Below the pieces are notes generated by a model, which was not told the DNA's origin, did not search any database, and saw nothing but the letters and a program-made list of their open reading frames with translations. From contig NZ_LRUE01000013.1 in NCBI RefSeq assembly GCF_001550135.1, positions 142,009 through 206,008 on the forward strand: 64,000 nt of DNA, written 5' to 3'. This stretch comes from Pseudoalteromonas shioyasakiensis. Lineage in GTDB: Bacteria > Pseudomonadota > Gammaproteobacteria > Enterobacterales > Alteromonadaceae. Below, piece by piece: positions 1-7,913 of this stretch. Position 1 is the first letter of the stretch; each line of letters starts with the position of its first letter. Position numbers and translations under genes: made by a program.

Positions 1-5
1 ATCTT

Positions 6-18
6 TATTATACGCCCC
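6..18 (+). promoter_or_regulatory. Probable -10 region of the tRNA-Ser/Arg array
   Basis: A TATTATAC-like -10 element is followed directly by a GC-rich discriminator (CGCCCC), then the tRNA begins within about ten bases. That layout is typical of stringently controlled stable-RNA promoters. The -35 element would lie before the window, so it cannot be checked here. Confidence 0.5.
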
Positions 19-25
19 ACAAGAC

Positions 26-118
26 GGAGAGGTGGCCGAGTGGCCGAAGGCGCTCCCCTGCTAAGGGAGTATAGGGTTTGTAGCTCTATCGAGGGTTCGA
101 ATCCCTCCTTCTCCACCA
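26..118 (+). tRNA. tRNA-Ser (anticodon GCT)
   Basis: The 93-nt gene has a seven-base acceptor stem (GGAGAGG paired with CTTCTCC, one G-U pair), the long variable arm of class II tRNAs, a T arm with GGTTCGAATCC, and an encoded CCA. The anticodon loop CTGCTAA gives GCT, reading AGC/AGU serine codons. The base before CCA is A, whereas G is usual for bacterial serine tRNAs. It is the first gene of a Ser-Arg4 array that matches the content of E. coli serV-argVYZQ. Confidence 0.95.
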
Positions 119-156
119 TTTTTCCTAAAATGGCATGTCTTGAAAGTAATATGTGT

Positions 157-233
157 GGACGCGTAGCTCAGCTGGATAGAGTACCTGGCTACGAACCAGG
201 CGGTCGGAGGTTCGAATCCTCCCGCGTCCGCCA
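157..233 (+). tRNA. tRNA-Arg (anticodon ACG), copy 1
   Basis: A 77-nt gene with acceptor GGACGCG/CGCGTCC, discriminator G and encoded CCA. The anticodon loop CTACGAA gives ACG; A34 is normally edited to inosine by TadA so that the tRNA reads CGU, CGC and CGA. The mature sequence is identical in all four copies of the array. Confidence 0.97.
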
Positions 234-276
234 CTTTTTACTTTAACTCTGCATCGAGTATAAGATGTTAGTAAAT

Positions 277-320
277 TTGGTCGGAGGTTCACTCTTTCAA
301 GAGACGTCCCGCAACCGCCA
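277..320 (+). pseudogene. Decayed tRNA-Arg 3'-end fragment, copy 1
   Basis: The segment starts with GGTCGGAGGTTC, identical to the variable loop and T arm of the neighbouring tRNA-Arg, then diverges and ends in GCAACCGCCA, resembling a tRNA 3' end. The ~32 bases after tRNA-Arg copy 1 (from about 232, ending in GCATCGAGTATAA) recur almost identically after this fragment (from about 320). This suggests duplication of a tRNA-plus-spacer unit followed by loss of the tRNA body. It cannot fold as a complete tRNA. Confidence 0.6.
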
Positions 321-401
321 CTTTTTACTTTGACTCTGCATCGAGTATAAACTTGAGTCTCTTGCTAAGAGAATAAATTAGCAATATTCAAATGTGCGTG
401 T

Positions 402-478
402 GGACGCGTAGCTCAGCTGGATAGAGTACCTGGCTACGAACCAGGCGGTCGGAGGTTCGAATCCTCCCGCGTCCGCCA
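402..478 (+). tRNA. tRNA-Arg (anticodon ACG), copy 2
   Basis: Same 77-nt mature sequence as copy 1, with encoded CCA and ACG anticodon. It lies between the two decayed tRNA fragments. Its downstream spacer again contains the motif ATCGAGTATAA, which marks the repeated unit of the array. Confidence 0.97.
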
Positions 479-513
479 TATTTGAAACTCATATCGAGTA
501 TAAAGATACAAAT

Positions 514-557
514 TTGGTCGGAGGTTCACTCTTTCAAGAGACGTCCCGCAACCACCA
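514..557 (+). pseudogene. Decayed tRNA-Arg 3'-end fragment, copy 2
   Basis: Nearly identical to the fragment at 277-320: the shared GGTCGGAGGTTC, the small self-complementary CTCTTTCAAGAG, and a CCA-like end (GCAACCACCA). Two copies this alike indicate either recent duplication or retention of a functional RNA-processing element. No complete tRNA can be folded. Confidence 0.6.
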
Positions 558-620
558 TATTTGAAAACTCACATCGAGTATAAAGATAAAATCATTGCAA
601 GATTATAAAATGCAACTTGC

Positions 621-697
621 GGACGCGTAGCTCAGCTGGATAGAGTACCTGGCTACGAACCAGGCGGTCGGAGGTTCGAATCCTCCCGCGTCCGCCA
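621..697 (+). tRNA. tRNA-Arg (anticodon ACG), copy 3
   Basis: Identical mature sequence to copies 1 and 2, with encoded CCA. Unlike those copies it is followed closely by a hairpin terminator. Confidence 0.97.
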
Positions 698-720
698 CTT
701 TCTCTTAGAAAGTGACATAA

Positions 721-743
721 GCCGACAAGCTGTCGGTTTTTTT
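721..743 (+). terminator. Rho-independent terminator after tRNA-Arg copy 3
   Basis: The stem CCGACA/TGTCGG with a three-base loop is followed by a run of seven T. A close relative of this hairpin follows copy 4, so the two downstream units look duplicated together with their tRNAs. Confidence 0.8.
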
Positions 744-795
744 GTGTCTTTAAGATACAGTCAATGCAAGACTTAAACATGCATCATCACACTGC

Positions 796-872
796 GGACG
801 CGTAGCTCAGCTGGATAGAGTACCTGGCTACGAACCAGGCGGTCGGAGGTTCGAATCCTCCCGCGTCCGCCA
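796..872 (+). tRNA. tRNA-Arg (anticodon ACG), copy 4
   Basis: Last and identical copy of the arginine tRNA, with encoded CCA. Because a terminator lies between copies 3 and 4, this copy may depend on read-through or its own promoter; none is obvious in the short spacer. Confidence 0.97.
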
Positions 873-904
873 CTTTTCTCTTAAGTAGAGTTAAAGTGAC
901 ATAA

Positions 905-927
905 ACCGACGAAAGTCGGTTTTTTTG
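905..927 (+). terminator. Rho-independent terminator closing the tRNA array
   Basis: Stem ACCGAC/GTCGGT with a GAAA tetraloop and seven T. It ends the tRNA-Ser/Arg transcription unit. Confidence 0.85.
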
Positions 928-941
928 TGCCTGCAATTCGC

Positions 942-1506
942 GTAGGAGCGACTTCAGTCGCGAACATCACGCTCCCACACCCCAAATTAAACCCCAACTC
1001 AAAATGCAAAAATGCACCCCGTAGGCGTGAAACTTGTTTCGCGCGCATCACGATGCTGTCGCCATAAATGACGACCTACAGGTAGGAGCGACTTCAGTCG
1101 CGAACACCTCACTTCCACTCCACAAATAAAACCCCCAACTCAAAATACAAAAAATGCACCCCGTAGGCGTGAAACTTGTTTCGCGCGTATCATGATGCTG
1201 TAGCCATAAATGACAACCTACAGGTAGGAGCGACTTCAGTCGCGAACACCTCACTTCCACTCCACAAATTAAATCCCAACTCAAAATACAAAAAACGCAC
1301 CCCGTAGGAGTGAAACTTGTTTCGCGCGTATCACGATGATGTCGCCATAAATGACGACCTACAGGGTAGGAGCGACTTTAGTCGCGAACACCTCACTTCC
1401 ACTCCACAAATAAAACCCCCAACTCAAAATACAAAAAATGCACCCCGTAGGCGTGAAACTTGTTTCGCGCGTATCAAGATGTAGTCGCCATGAATGATGA
1501 TCTACA
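942..1506. repeat. Four tandem ~141 bp repeats built from REP-like palindromes
   Basis: Copies begin at 942, 1082, 1224 and 1366 with GTAGGAGCGACT, so the period is 140-142 bp. Each unit holds a GTAG-headed palindrome (GCGACT/AGTCGC), a spacer that differs by only a few bases between copies, a second module (GTAGGCGTGAAA...TTTCGCGCG) and a third (GTCGCCATAAATGACGACCTAC). The same modules appear singly at 22.5, 24.1 and 40.0 kb. The unit is not coding; open frames across it are by-products of the repetition. Confidence 0.9.
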
Positions 1507-1635
1507 CCTCTCACATCTTGCTATCTATCCCAGAATAACCATTTCTCTATATTAGGTTCATGCTCATGCATTATTTACATTTAACAGACAAAGGGTACAA
1601 TCTCGCTAATATAATAATAATTAAACCAATATCCC

Positions 1636-3072
1636 TTGCGTCTATTTCATTTATTCTTTTTTTATTGCATTTTGCTTGGTTCGTTTGCTGCGCAAAGCGA
1701 GCCAGTTGCATCACAATCAACACCATTAAACCAACAACAAATCCAAGCACTCAAATTTGAATCTCCAATTAAAGCAGATTGGTTGTTTAGTACTTACCAA
1801 GAGTCCGTATTTAATTCATCAATTTTGGTCTTAGAGGCCGGTGATAAAAAGTCGCCGCCTTTGCTGCTTGTGCATGGTTTAGGCGTATTAGGTATGCAAG
1901 ATTGGTTTGGGGTTATGCCTGAACTCACTAAGCATTATCATGTTATTGCGATTGATTTACCTGGTTTTGCTCACTCAGAAAGCCCCGAAGGGCGTTACTC
2001 TCCTCGCAATTATGCTGCTGTACTGGCGGAAGTGGTCGATCACTATATTGCTGAACCAACCACGGTTGTGGGTCACTCGATGGGGGGCGCGGTCAGCCTG
2101 TATTTTGCTGGCAAATACCCGGAGAAACTCAATAAACTGGTGCTAGTCGACGCAGCGGGTATCTTACATAAAGTGGCATTTATAAAGCCTATCTCCAACG
2201 TACCTAAGCCTAATACTAAGCTACCTAAATTTCTCTCAACTAAGTTAGCTCAGCTCAATGATTTTACAACCGGACTCATTGAAGAAGGGACGATTGATTC
2301 ATACCTGACAGAGTTATTGCAGCGTAGTGATGGTGCGTGGAAGCTAGTAATGGGTGAAACACCAAATATGAATGCAGCGCTGAGTTTAGTTGAAGAAGAC
2401 TTTAGCGAGATTGTCAGCAATCTGAAAATAGAAACACATATTATTTGGGGTGAAGAAGATGCCGTCGCTCCATTACGAACTGCAAAAGTATTGAACAGCC
2501 AGCTAATCAATAGTGATTTAGCTACTTTGCCTGATGTGGGTCATGTGCCAATGAAGCAACAGCCCAGCCAGTTTTTAGCTTTATTAAATAGTGCATTAAC
2601 TGGGGAAGTTAAAAAGCCAGCCAGTGCAGAAGTTTCTGATAAACAAATCGAGACATTTCATTGTGAAGATCAGCACAGCCGCAAGTTTTCAGGCCATTAC
2701 CGTCATATGATCATTGAAGACTGTAATAATGTGTTACTTAAAAATGTGGTTGCTGAATCTATCCGTATTAAAGATTCTTTAGTGAGATTAGAAAATGTAA
2801 GCTTATCAGGGGCTAAACTCGCTTTGAATATTAAGCGTTCTGTGGTTGAACTAACCAATGTCACTATTACGGCACAACAAGGTGTAAAACTGAATGAAAG
2901 CCGATTTGATGGTGCTGGTGTGCAAATCAATGCATCTGAGCATGCAATAAGCGTTGTCGATGACAGTAATATTATATTCTCGTTAAGTAGAATCCATAGC
3001 CCGATATACCAAGGTTTGGCACATGATGCCATAGAAGTAGAAAAAGGAATTATTGATGACCGCTTTAAATAG
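1636..3072 (+). CDS. Exported alpha/beta hydrolase fused to a beta-helix-like domain
   Basis: This protein is 478 aa. A hydrophobic signal peptide spans residues 1-19. An alpha/beta-hydrolase fold follows (about 45-325) with the oxyanion HG at 80-81, nucleophile Ser148 in GHSMGG, Asp275 and His303, a complete catalytic triad. Residues about 340-470 are repetitive short beta strands rich in N, V and I (NNVLLKNV, ELTNVTI), which look like a right-handed beta-helix. The substrate is unknown; an ester or lipid is typical for the family. The start is the TTG at 1636, because an in-frame stop lies just upstream and the signal peptide begins there. The last codons overlap the next gene, so the two are probably co-transcribed. 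The hydrolase assignment is firm; the beta-helix is inferred from sequence pattern only. Confidence 0.85.
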   Translation: MRLFHLFFFYCILLGSFAAQSEPVASQSTPLNQQQIQALKFESPIKADWLFSTYQESVFNSSILVLEAGDKKSPPLLLVHGLGVLGMQDWFGVMPELTKHYHVIAIDLPGFAHSESPEGRYSPRNYAAVLAEVVDHYIAEPTTVVGHSMGGAVSLYFAGKYPEKLNKLVLVDAAGILHKVAFIKPISNVPKPNTKLPKFLSTKLAQLNDFTTGLIEEGTIDSYLTELLQRSDGAWKLVMGETPNMNAALSLVEEDFSEIVSNLKIETHIIWGEEDAVAPLRTAKVLNSQLINSDLATLPDVGHVPMKQQPSQFLALLNSALTGEVKKPASAEVSDKQIETFHCEDQHSRKFSGHYRHMIIEDCNNVLLKNVVAESIRIKDSLVRLENVSLSGAKLALNIKRSVVELTNVTITAQQGVKLNESRFDGAGVQINASEHAISVVDDSNIIFSLSRIHSPIYQGLAHDAIEVEKGIIDDRFK

Positions 3073-3928
3073 CATCCCTTTTGTTAAATTAGCAGCGTGC
3101 TCGCTGTTTTGTGTCGCTTTACTAAGTGGTTGCAAATCAACAAAGACTGAGCAACAACAATATGCTGATCTACAAGATAGTTTTAGTTATGAAACGTACA
3201 GGGGAGTGTCGAATACCAGTGTCGATACCATTGCTTATGGTTATAACAAACTGCAAAAAGAACAGTTAGAGCAAATAGGTGCAATTGAGCCAACACTGAC
3301 TCATGCCATGATGAGCTACATTTTGAGCCTTGGTGTAAGTAAAGATTTTGCAATTGCAGAAAGCGACTTAGCGCTTGCTAAAGCGACTGATATGCGGGGT
3401 AAATATTTAGCATACAGTGCTCAGTCTTTAGCTTTTTATAACAAAGGCTGGCGTAAAATGGCTAAACAAAAAGCTGACTTCATTCGCACCGATCCTTTGT
3501 TTGCGACAGTGAGCCAGAGCTATCCAAAAGAGCAGCTTATTTCTTATCTTATTATTGGCAGTGTTGCAGTACGCGATGGTGACCTAGCGACAGCACAAAA
3601 CATGTTTTATGTGATTGGTGAGCAGATTGAAAAACCCTGGTTACCAAGCTTAGCAAAAGCGTTAACGATAACCCTAAATGGCTCAACAATAGACTCATTA
3701 ATCATGCTAAAAGATATCAGCACAGATCCCTCTTTAAACGGCTATGAACGTGAGAAAATAGCCGAGCTGATGGATGTTGCGCAAAGCAAATTAAGCGATA
3801 AAAAGAAGCGTCAAAAAATCACCTATATTGCTGACGATTTCTTTCTCGACCGCATTAAGGATAAAAGCTCAACGCTATATCGTGATTTGATCACTGACTT
3901 ACAAAAATACACTGAGCAAGTTCTGTAA
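3056..3928 (+). CDS. Lipoprotein of unknown function, helical-repeat type
   Basis: I do not recognise the family. The N-terminus is a lipoprotein signal with lipobox LLSGC. The remaining ~265 residues are alpha-helical in character, alanine- and leucine-rich with regularly spaced aromatic residues, suggesting TPR-like repeats. ATG at 3056 is preferred over the TTG at 3053 because AGGA sits seven bases before it. The start lies inside the end of the hydrolase gene, so translational coupling is likely, and the protein may anchor or assist that hydrolase in the envelope. Confidence 0.75.
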   Translation: MTALNSIPFVKLAACSLFCVALLSGCKSTKTEQQQYADLQDSFSYETYRGVSNTSVDTIAYGYNKLQKEQLEQIGAIEPTLTHAMMSYILSLGVSKDFAIAESDLALAKATDMRGKYLAYSAQSLAFYNKGWRKMAKQKADFIRTDPLFATVSQSYPKEQLISYLIIGSVAVRDGDLATAQNMFYVIGEQIEKPWLPSLAKALTITLNGSTIDSLIMLKDISTDPSLNGYEREKIAELMDVAQSKLSDKKKRQKITYIADDFFLDRIKDKSSTLYRDLITDLQKYTEQVL

Positions 3929-3937
3929 TCTCTTTAT

Positions 3938-3965
3938 AAGTTGAGTGTAGTTTCACACTCAACTT
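3938..3965 (+). terminator. Strong hairpin after the hydrolase-lipoprotein pair
   Basis: A perfect 11-bp stem (AAGTTGAGTGT/ACACTCAACTT) with a six-base loop lies just after the stop codon. No T run follows, so it may act as a 3'-end stabiliser or weak terminator rather than a classic one. Confidence 0.5.
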
Positions 3966-4088
3966 CACCTAAATCCTCACTGTTTCAAATCCTTTACGCA
4001 TTAAAACCGAGTTAATTTGCTTCACGGTCAATTTGTGTTAGATTTAATAAAATATTCCAAAAATAATAACAAGTGGGAATTTTATTTT

Positions 4089-5387
4089 ATGTATGCGAAA
4101 GGTGCATATCAAAAACGGCTGGCTATAAGTTGCGGCTTGATGCTTTTGACTGGTTGTGAAGCGAACACAGAAAAAGCCCCATTAACCGACCAACAATACT
4201 TTGAGCAAGTAATGTTAGCACCCGCTATTTTGCCAAAAGACTTATCTAATAGCGGCTGTTTATCACTCGAAAATGAAAGCAACCTGCAAGGTTATAAATC
4301 AGCGGCTGAGGTTAATTACCAGCAGGCGGGTTGGCAAAACAGAGTTGCGGCCGATTGGCAGTATTTTTTAGCCCCAGAGCAACCGGGCAAGCTACTCCTA
4401 ATCGATTATCAAGTTCAATCTGGGCAATTAGCTTACCGGTATTTAAGTGACGGCAGCCACAATGAGTTGTATGAACCTTGGAGTTCATCAAAAATTCAAG
4501 CGTTTAGCGGTGCGCTGTCAAAAGTAAGGCAATCCCACCCAGAGCTTGGTGCAGCTTCTTTTGCCGGTGATATGGCACTGGCTGATTTGATCAGCAGTAT
4601 TAATAGTTACGAAGCATTTGGCAAAGCCGATGGTAATTCAAATGCGATAGCCAGCTATTTTGTCAATGTGGCAGGGCGCGAATATTTACGTGGGCTTTTT
4701 AATGATGGCTGGCTAAAACTAGAGGATGAGCGTTTGTTATTTAACGGCGCATATGGCTCAGAGCAGTTTATTCCATCAGACGAATACTGGCATAACCCTG
4801 CCAATAATGAGCTTGATGCAAAGATACCTCGATACAAAGCAAGCAGTGATGATCCTGGCTATTTAGGGTATCGTTGTGAGAGTTGTGGTTTAACGGGCAA
4901 CAAAGCAATGACCACACTTGCTCAAGCGGAATGGTTAAAACGTCTGGTTAGTCATCAGCGTGAACCAAGTACGCAAATGCCTTATTTACAAGCAAGTGAT
5001 GTTGATGTGCTACTTAACGGCACAGGTCATACAGATGAACATGCTCCTGTAGGCGGTATGATTGTGGGTATCAGTCATATCGTTACAAATGCATTGGCAA
5101 ATGTTATTGCGCCAAATGATAGTCGCTCTGCAAAAGAAGTGCTCGATAGCGCAACGAATGGGCAATGGCGTGTTTGGCAAAAAATTGGCTGGGGGCCAAG
5201 TGAAACGCGCTCCACCACAGAAACCGTAATGTTGGCACATGTGTGTTTAGGCAATTACCAAGGTGGTCGTGAGTTTACGTTTAGTGTACAGCAGTCAACT
5301 TCGGGGGCCGACGAAGCCAATTTGCCAATAGTCGGTAAGCAAATGCAGCAAAAGTTGCAGCATGCTTTTACAAAATTATTAGATTAA
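4089..5387 (+). CDS. Lipoprotein, possible serine-hydrolase (beta-lactamase-like) protein
   Basis: The protein is 432 aa with lipobox LLTGC (Cys23). I cannot name the family. SSSK at 132-135 fits an S-x-x-K nucleophile motif, followed by a helical stretch and GNSNA near 183-187, a spacing reminiscent of class A beta-lactamase folds; a KIGWG segment lies near the C-terminus. This reading is tentative. ATG at 4089 is chosen over the upstream TTG because the lipoprotein signal starts there and GTGGGAA precedes it. It sits 28 bases before the NlpC/P60 gene and is probably the first gene of the muropeptide operon, so a role in trimming peptidoglycan peptides is inferred from context. Confidence 0.6.
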   Translation: MYAKGAYQKRLAISCGLMLLTGCEANTEKAPLTDQQYFEQVMLAPAILPKDLSNSGCLSLENESNLQGYKSAAEVNYQQAGWQNRVAADWQYFLAPEQPGKLLLIDYQVQSGQLAYRYLSDGSHNELYEPWSSSKIQAFSGALSKVRQSHPELGAASFAGDMALADLISSINSYEAFGKADGNSNAIASYFVNVAGREYLRGLFNDGWLKLEDERLLFNGAYGSEQFIPSDEYWHNPANNELDAKIPRYKASSDDPGYLGYRCESCGLTGNKAMTTLAQAEWLKRLVSHQREPSTQMPYLQASDVDVLLNGTGHTDEHAPVGGMIVGISHIVTNALANVIAPNDSRSAKEVLDSATNGQWRVWQKIGWGPSETRSTTETVMLAHVCLGNYQGGREFTFSVQQSTSGADEANLPIVGKQMQQKLQHAFTKLLD

Positions 5388-5415
5388 CGCGTTCAATAAG
5401 AATTAAGGTACAGCT

Positions 5416-6792
5416 ATGCGTCGTTCAATTATCGCTTTATCAATTACTTTAGGTGTTGCTTTTAGTGCACCTATGCATGCTGAGGGTTGGCAATCAGATG
5501 TTATCGGGGTCACGCACTCACAGCTTTCGCCCAGCTACTGGCTAGCACAAGGTGCATCGGCAAAAGTGATCATGACAGAGGCGCAAATTGCAGCCTTCAA
5601 CGAGAAATTAATTAAAGAAAATAAATACATTGTTGATCCTCTTTCATTTCAAAAATCGCTCACTAAAGACGAGTTAACAAGCGCCATTCATTCGGCAAGT
5701 TCAATTCCAAAAAGCCCGCGCTTTTTTACCGACGGCCGCCAACTCACTGCGAAAGACTTTGCCAAATATCAGGAAAACTTAAACCTTAATAAGGTCGCAG
5801 ATAACAATGAGGTACGTTTTGCTGTAGTCGTTAAGCGCACTGCATTACGTACTTTTCCAACTTGGGATCGGGTTTTAAATAGCGGCCTTGATCAAGACTT
5901 AGATCGCTTTCAAGAAAGCGGGATGTTTCCGGGCGAAGCGGTTGCTGTATTACATCAAAGCGCAGATAAAAAATGGTTGTTAGTACGTGCTTACAACTAC
6001 CTAGCGTGGACGCCTGCCGAAGATCTTGCCTTTGCTGATGCAGATAAAATAAAAGCCTATCGTGAACAAGATGACTTCTTGGTTGTAACCGGTGCAAAAG
6101 TAAATACTGCTTATGTGCCAAATGATGAAGGCCTCTCAGAAGTTCAGCTCGATATGGGAGTGCGCTTACCATTAGTTGATAGTGAGCAAGTACCGTATTT
6201 GCTAAATGGTCAAAATAGCTATGCTAGCCATGTTGTACAGTTACCAACCCGCGATGAGCAAGGCCAACTTGTTATTAAACCTGCGATGATCAGTAAAACT
6301 GCCGATGTAAATTTAGGCTACCTAGACTACAACGAACAGAATCTAATTAAACAGGGCTTTAAGTTTTTAGGTGAGCGTTATGGTTGGGGTCATGATTATA
6401 ATGGCCGTGACTGCACTGGGTTTGTTGGTGAAATTTATAAGAGCTTTGGCCTACTAATGCCGCGTAATTCAGGGCAGCAAGGCAGTAGTGAATACGGGCA
6501 AAATAATCGCTTTGATAAAAATACAGCGGCGGATGCTAAGTTGCCAAAGGTTAAAAACATGGCGATTGGCGATCTAATTTATATTCCGGGTCATGTAATG
6601 ATGTACCTAGGGGAGCATCACGGTGAGCCTTATGTTATTCATGACGTTAAAGGCTTAGGTTATAACAAAGGCGATGGTAGTTTTTATAGTAGTGCCTTGA
6701 ATGGGGTGTCGGTCACGCCATTATTGCCACTTAGATTATCTCAAGAAACCAGCTACTTAGATCGTATTTATAACATTAAGCGTATTCGCTAG
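5416..6792 (+). CDS. Secreted SH3/NlpC-P60 endopeptidase, YkfC-like
   Basis: The 458-aa protein has a cleavable signal peptide (1-22, ending near MHAEG), SH3-like beta domains (about 135-215 and 215-300) and a C-terminal NlpC/P60 cysteine peptidase. The catalytic Cys333 lies in RDCTGF and His393 in PGHVMMY, with His409 as the likely third residue. B. subtilis YkfC has the same SH3-NlpC/P60 design, cleaves D-gamma-Glu from diaminopimelate in murein peptides, and is encoded beside an Ala-Glu epimerase, exactly as here. AAGG lies eight bases before the ATG. Gene order supports action on peptides released from peptidoglycan in the periplasm. Confidence 0.88.
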   Translation: MRRSIIALSITLGVAFSAPMHAEGWQSDVIGVTHSQLSPSYWLAQGASAKVIMTEAQIAAFNEKLIKENKYIVDPLSFQKSLTKDELTSAIHSASSIPKSPRFFTDGRQLTAKDFAKYQENLNLNKVADNNEVRFAVVVKRTALRTFPTWDRVLNSGLDQDLDRFQESGMFPGEAVAVLHQSADKKWLLVRAYNYLAWTPAEDLAFADADKIKAYREQDDFLVVTGAKVNTAYVPNDEGLSEVQLDMGVRLPLVDSEQVPYLLNGQNSYASHVVQLPTRDEQGQLVIKPAMISKTADVNLGYLDYNEQNLIKQGFKFLGERYGWGHDYNGRDCTGFVGEIYKSFGLLMPRNSGQQGSSEYGQNNRFDKNTAADAKLPKVKNMAIGDLIYIPGHVMMYLGEHHGEPYVIHDVKGLGYNKGDGSFYSSALNGVSVTPLLPLRLSQETSYLDRIYNIKRIR

Positions 6793-6800
6793 AGGCCAAT

Positions 6801-7913
6801 ATGAAAATTAAAGCTGTTCGCTTTGCAAAGCTCAAAGTGCCATTAGTTACCCCATTTAAAACAGCACTGAGGGAAGTGAGTTTTATTGAGGATTTAGTGG
6901 TTTTAATTGATACCGAATGTGGCCAAATTGGCTATGGCTCTGCGGCCTCAACTCCGGTTATTACAGGCGATACCCATCAAGGAATGATAGCGGTCATTCA
7001 GCAGTTTATTGCCCCTAAATTAGTGGGGCAAGAAATCGAAAACATTAACCAGCTTACCCACATTATTCAATCAACGGTGGTTGGTAACAGTAGTGCAAAA
7101 GCAGCGTTAGAGTTGGCGGTTTATGACTTGTGGGGCAAGCTCTATCAAGCGCCTTTATATAAGTTACTTGGCGGTGGAAAGTCAGCGCTGAAAACCGATA
7201 TCACCATTAGTGTCGGTAACATAGATAAAATGCTCAGTGATTGTCAGCGAGCGGTTGAGCAAGGTTTTGATGTATTAAAAATAAAAATCGGTAATAACCT
7301 TGATCAAGATATTGAACGAGTAAAAGCAATCCATGCAGGGTTTGCCGCTAAGGCGCAGCTGCGTTTAGATGTAAACCAAGGCTGGAATGCCAAGCAAACT
7401 GTGTTTGCACTACAGCAACTTGAGCAAGCAGGCGTGGTATTAGAGTTGGTTGAGCAGCCAGTAAAAAGCAGTGATATTCAAGGGCTCAAATATATTACTG
7501 AGCGAGTGAATACCCCGATTATGGCCGATGAAAGCGCCTTTTCACCGAAGCAAGTGATCCAACTTTTAGAGCTTGGCGCAGTTGATATTATCAATATTAA
7601 ATTAATGAAAACGGGCGGCTTAAGCCGAGCAATTGAGATTGCTAATATCACAGCCCAATACCAAGCAGAGTGTATGATAGGTTGTATGCTAGAGGGCAGT
7701 ATTGCCGTAGCTGGTGCTGCACATTTAGCCTCTGCCAAAGCACAGCAAATCAGTAAAATCGATTTAGATGGCCCAGCCCTTGGTCAGTATGACCCAGTGC
7801 AAGGGGGCGTTGAATTTAGCGGTCCACAAATACGCTTATCGGATGCCCCTGGTCTTGGCATTGAATCAATAACGGGGCTTGAACTTATTACAAACGGAGT
7901 ATGGCCAGCATGA
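6801..7913 (+). CDS. L-Ala-D/L-Glu dipeptide epimerase (enolase superfamily)
   Basis: The 370-aa protein converts L-Ala-D-Glu from murein peptides to L-Ala-L-Glu, which ordinary peptidases can use. It shows the muconate-lactonising subgroup signature: KIK at 160-162 with Lys162 as one acid/base, metal ligands Asp190 (LDVNQGW), Glu218 (VEQP) and Asp243 (ADES), and the opposite Lys267 (INIKLMK). There is no signal peptide, so it works in the cytoplasm. It starts eight bases after the NlpC/P60 gene and overlaps the next gene by four. The context with YkfC-like and MurQ genes makes murein dipeptide the probable substrate. Confidence 0.9.
   Translation: MKIKAVRFAKLKVPLVTPFKTALREVSFIEDLVVLIDTECGQIGYGSAASTPVITGDTHQGMIAVIQQFIAPKLVGQEIENINQLTHIIQSTVVGNSSAKAALELAVYDLWGKLYQAPLYKLLGGGKSALKTDITISVGNIDKMLSDCQRAVEQGFDVLKIKIGNNLDQDIERVKAIHAGFAAKAQLRLDVNQGWNAKQTVFALQQLEQAGVVLELVEQPVKSSDIQGLKYITERVNTPIMADESAFSPKQVIQLLELGAVDIINIKLMKTGGLSRAIEIANITAQYQAECMIGCMLEGSIAVAGAAHLASAKAQQISKIDLDGPALGQYDPVQGGVEFSGPQIRLSDAPGLGIESITGLELITNGVWPA

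Noticed and set aside
592..780. Minus-strand open frame of 62 codons across tRNA-Arg copy 3
   Set aside because: It reads the antisense of a tRNA gene and yields the well-known spurious SDRLVRSQ-type peptide; no ribosome-binding site.
1048..1284. Minus-strand open frame of 78 codons in the 141-bp repeat array
   Set aside because: The peptide is itself repetitive because it translates the repeat; the spacing is not a multiple of three throughout and no start signal is present.
4050..4080. ATTCCA and GGGAAT near the first lipoprotein gene of the muropeptide operon, as a possible MurR-like site
   Set aside because: The two halves point outward rather than inward relative to the operator arms, and the match beyond six bases is poor.
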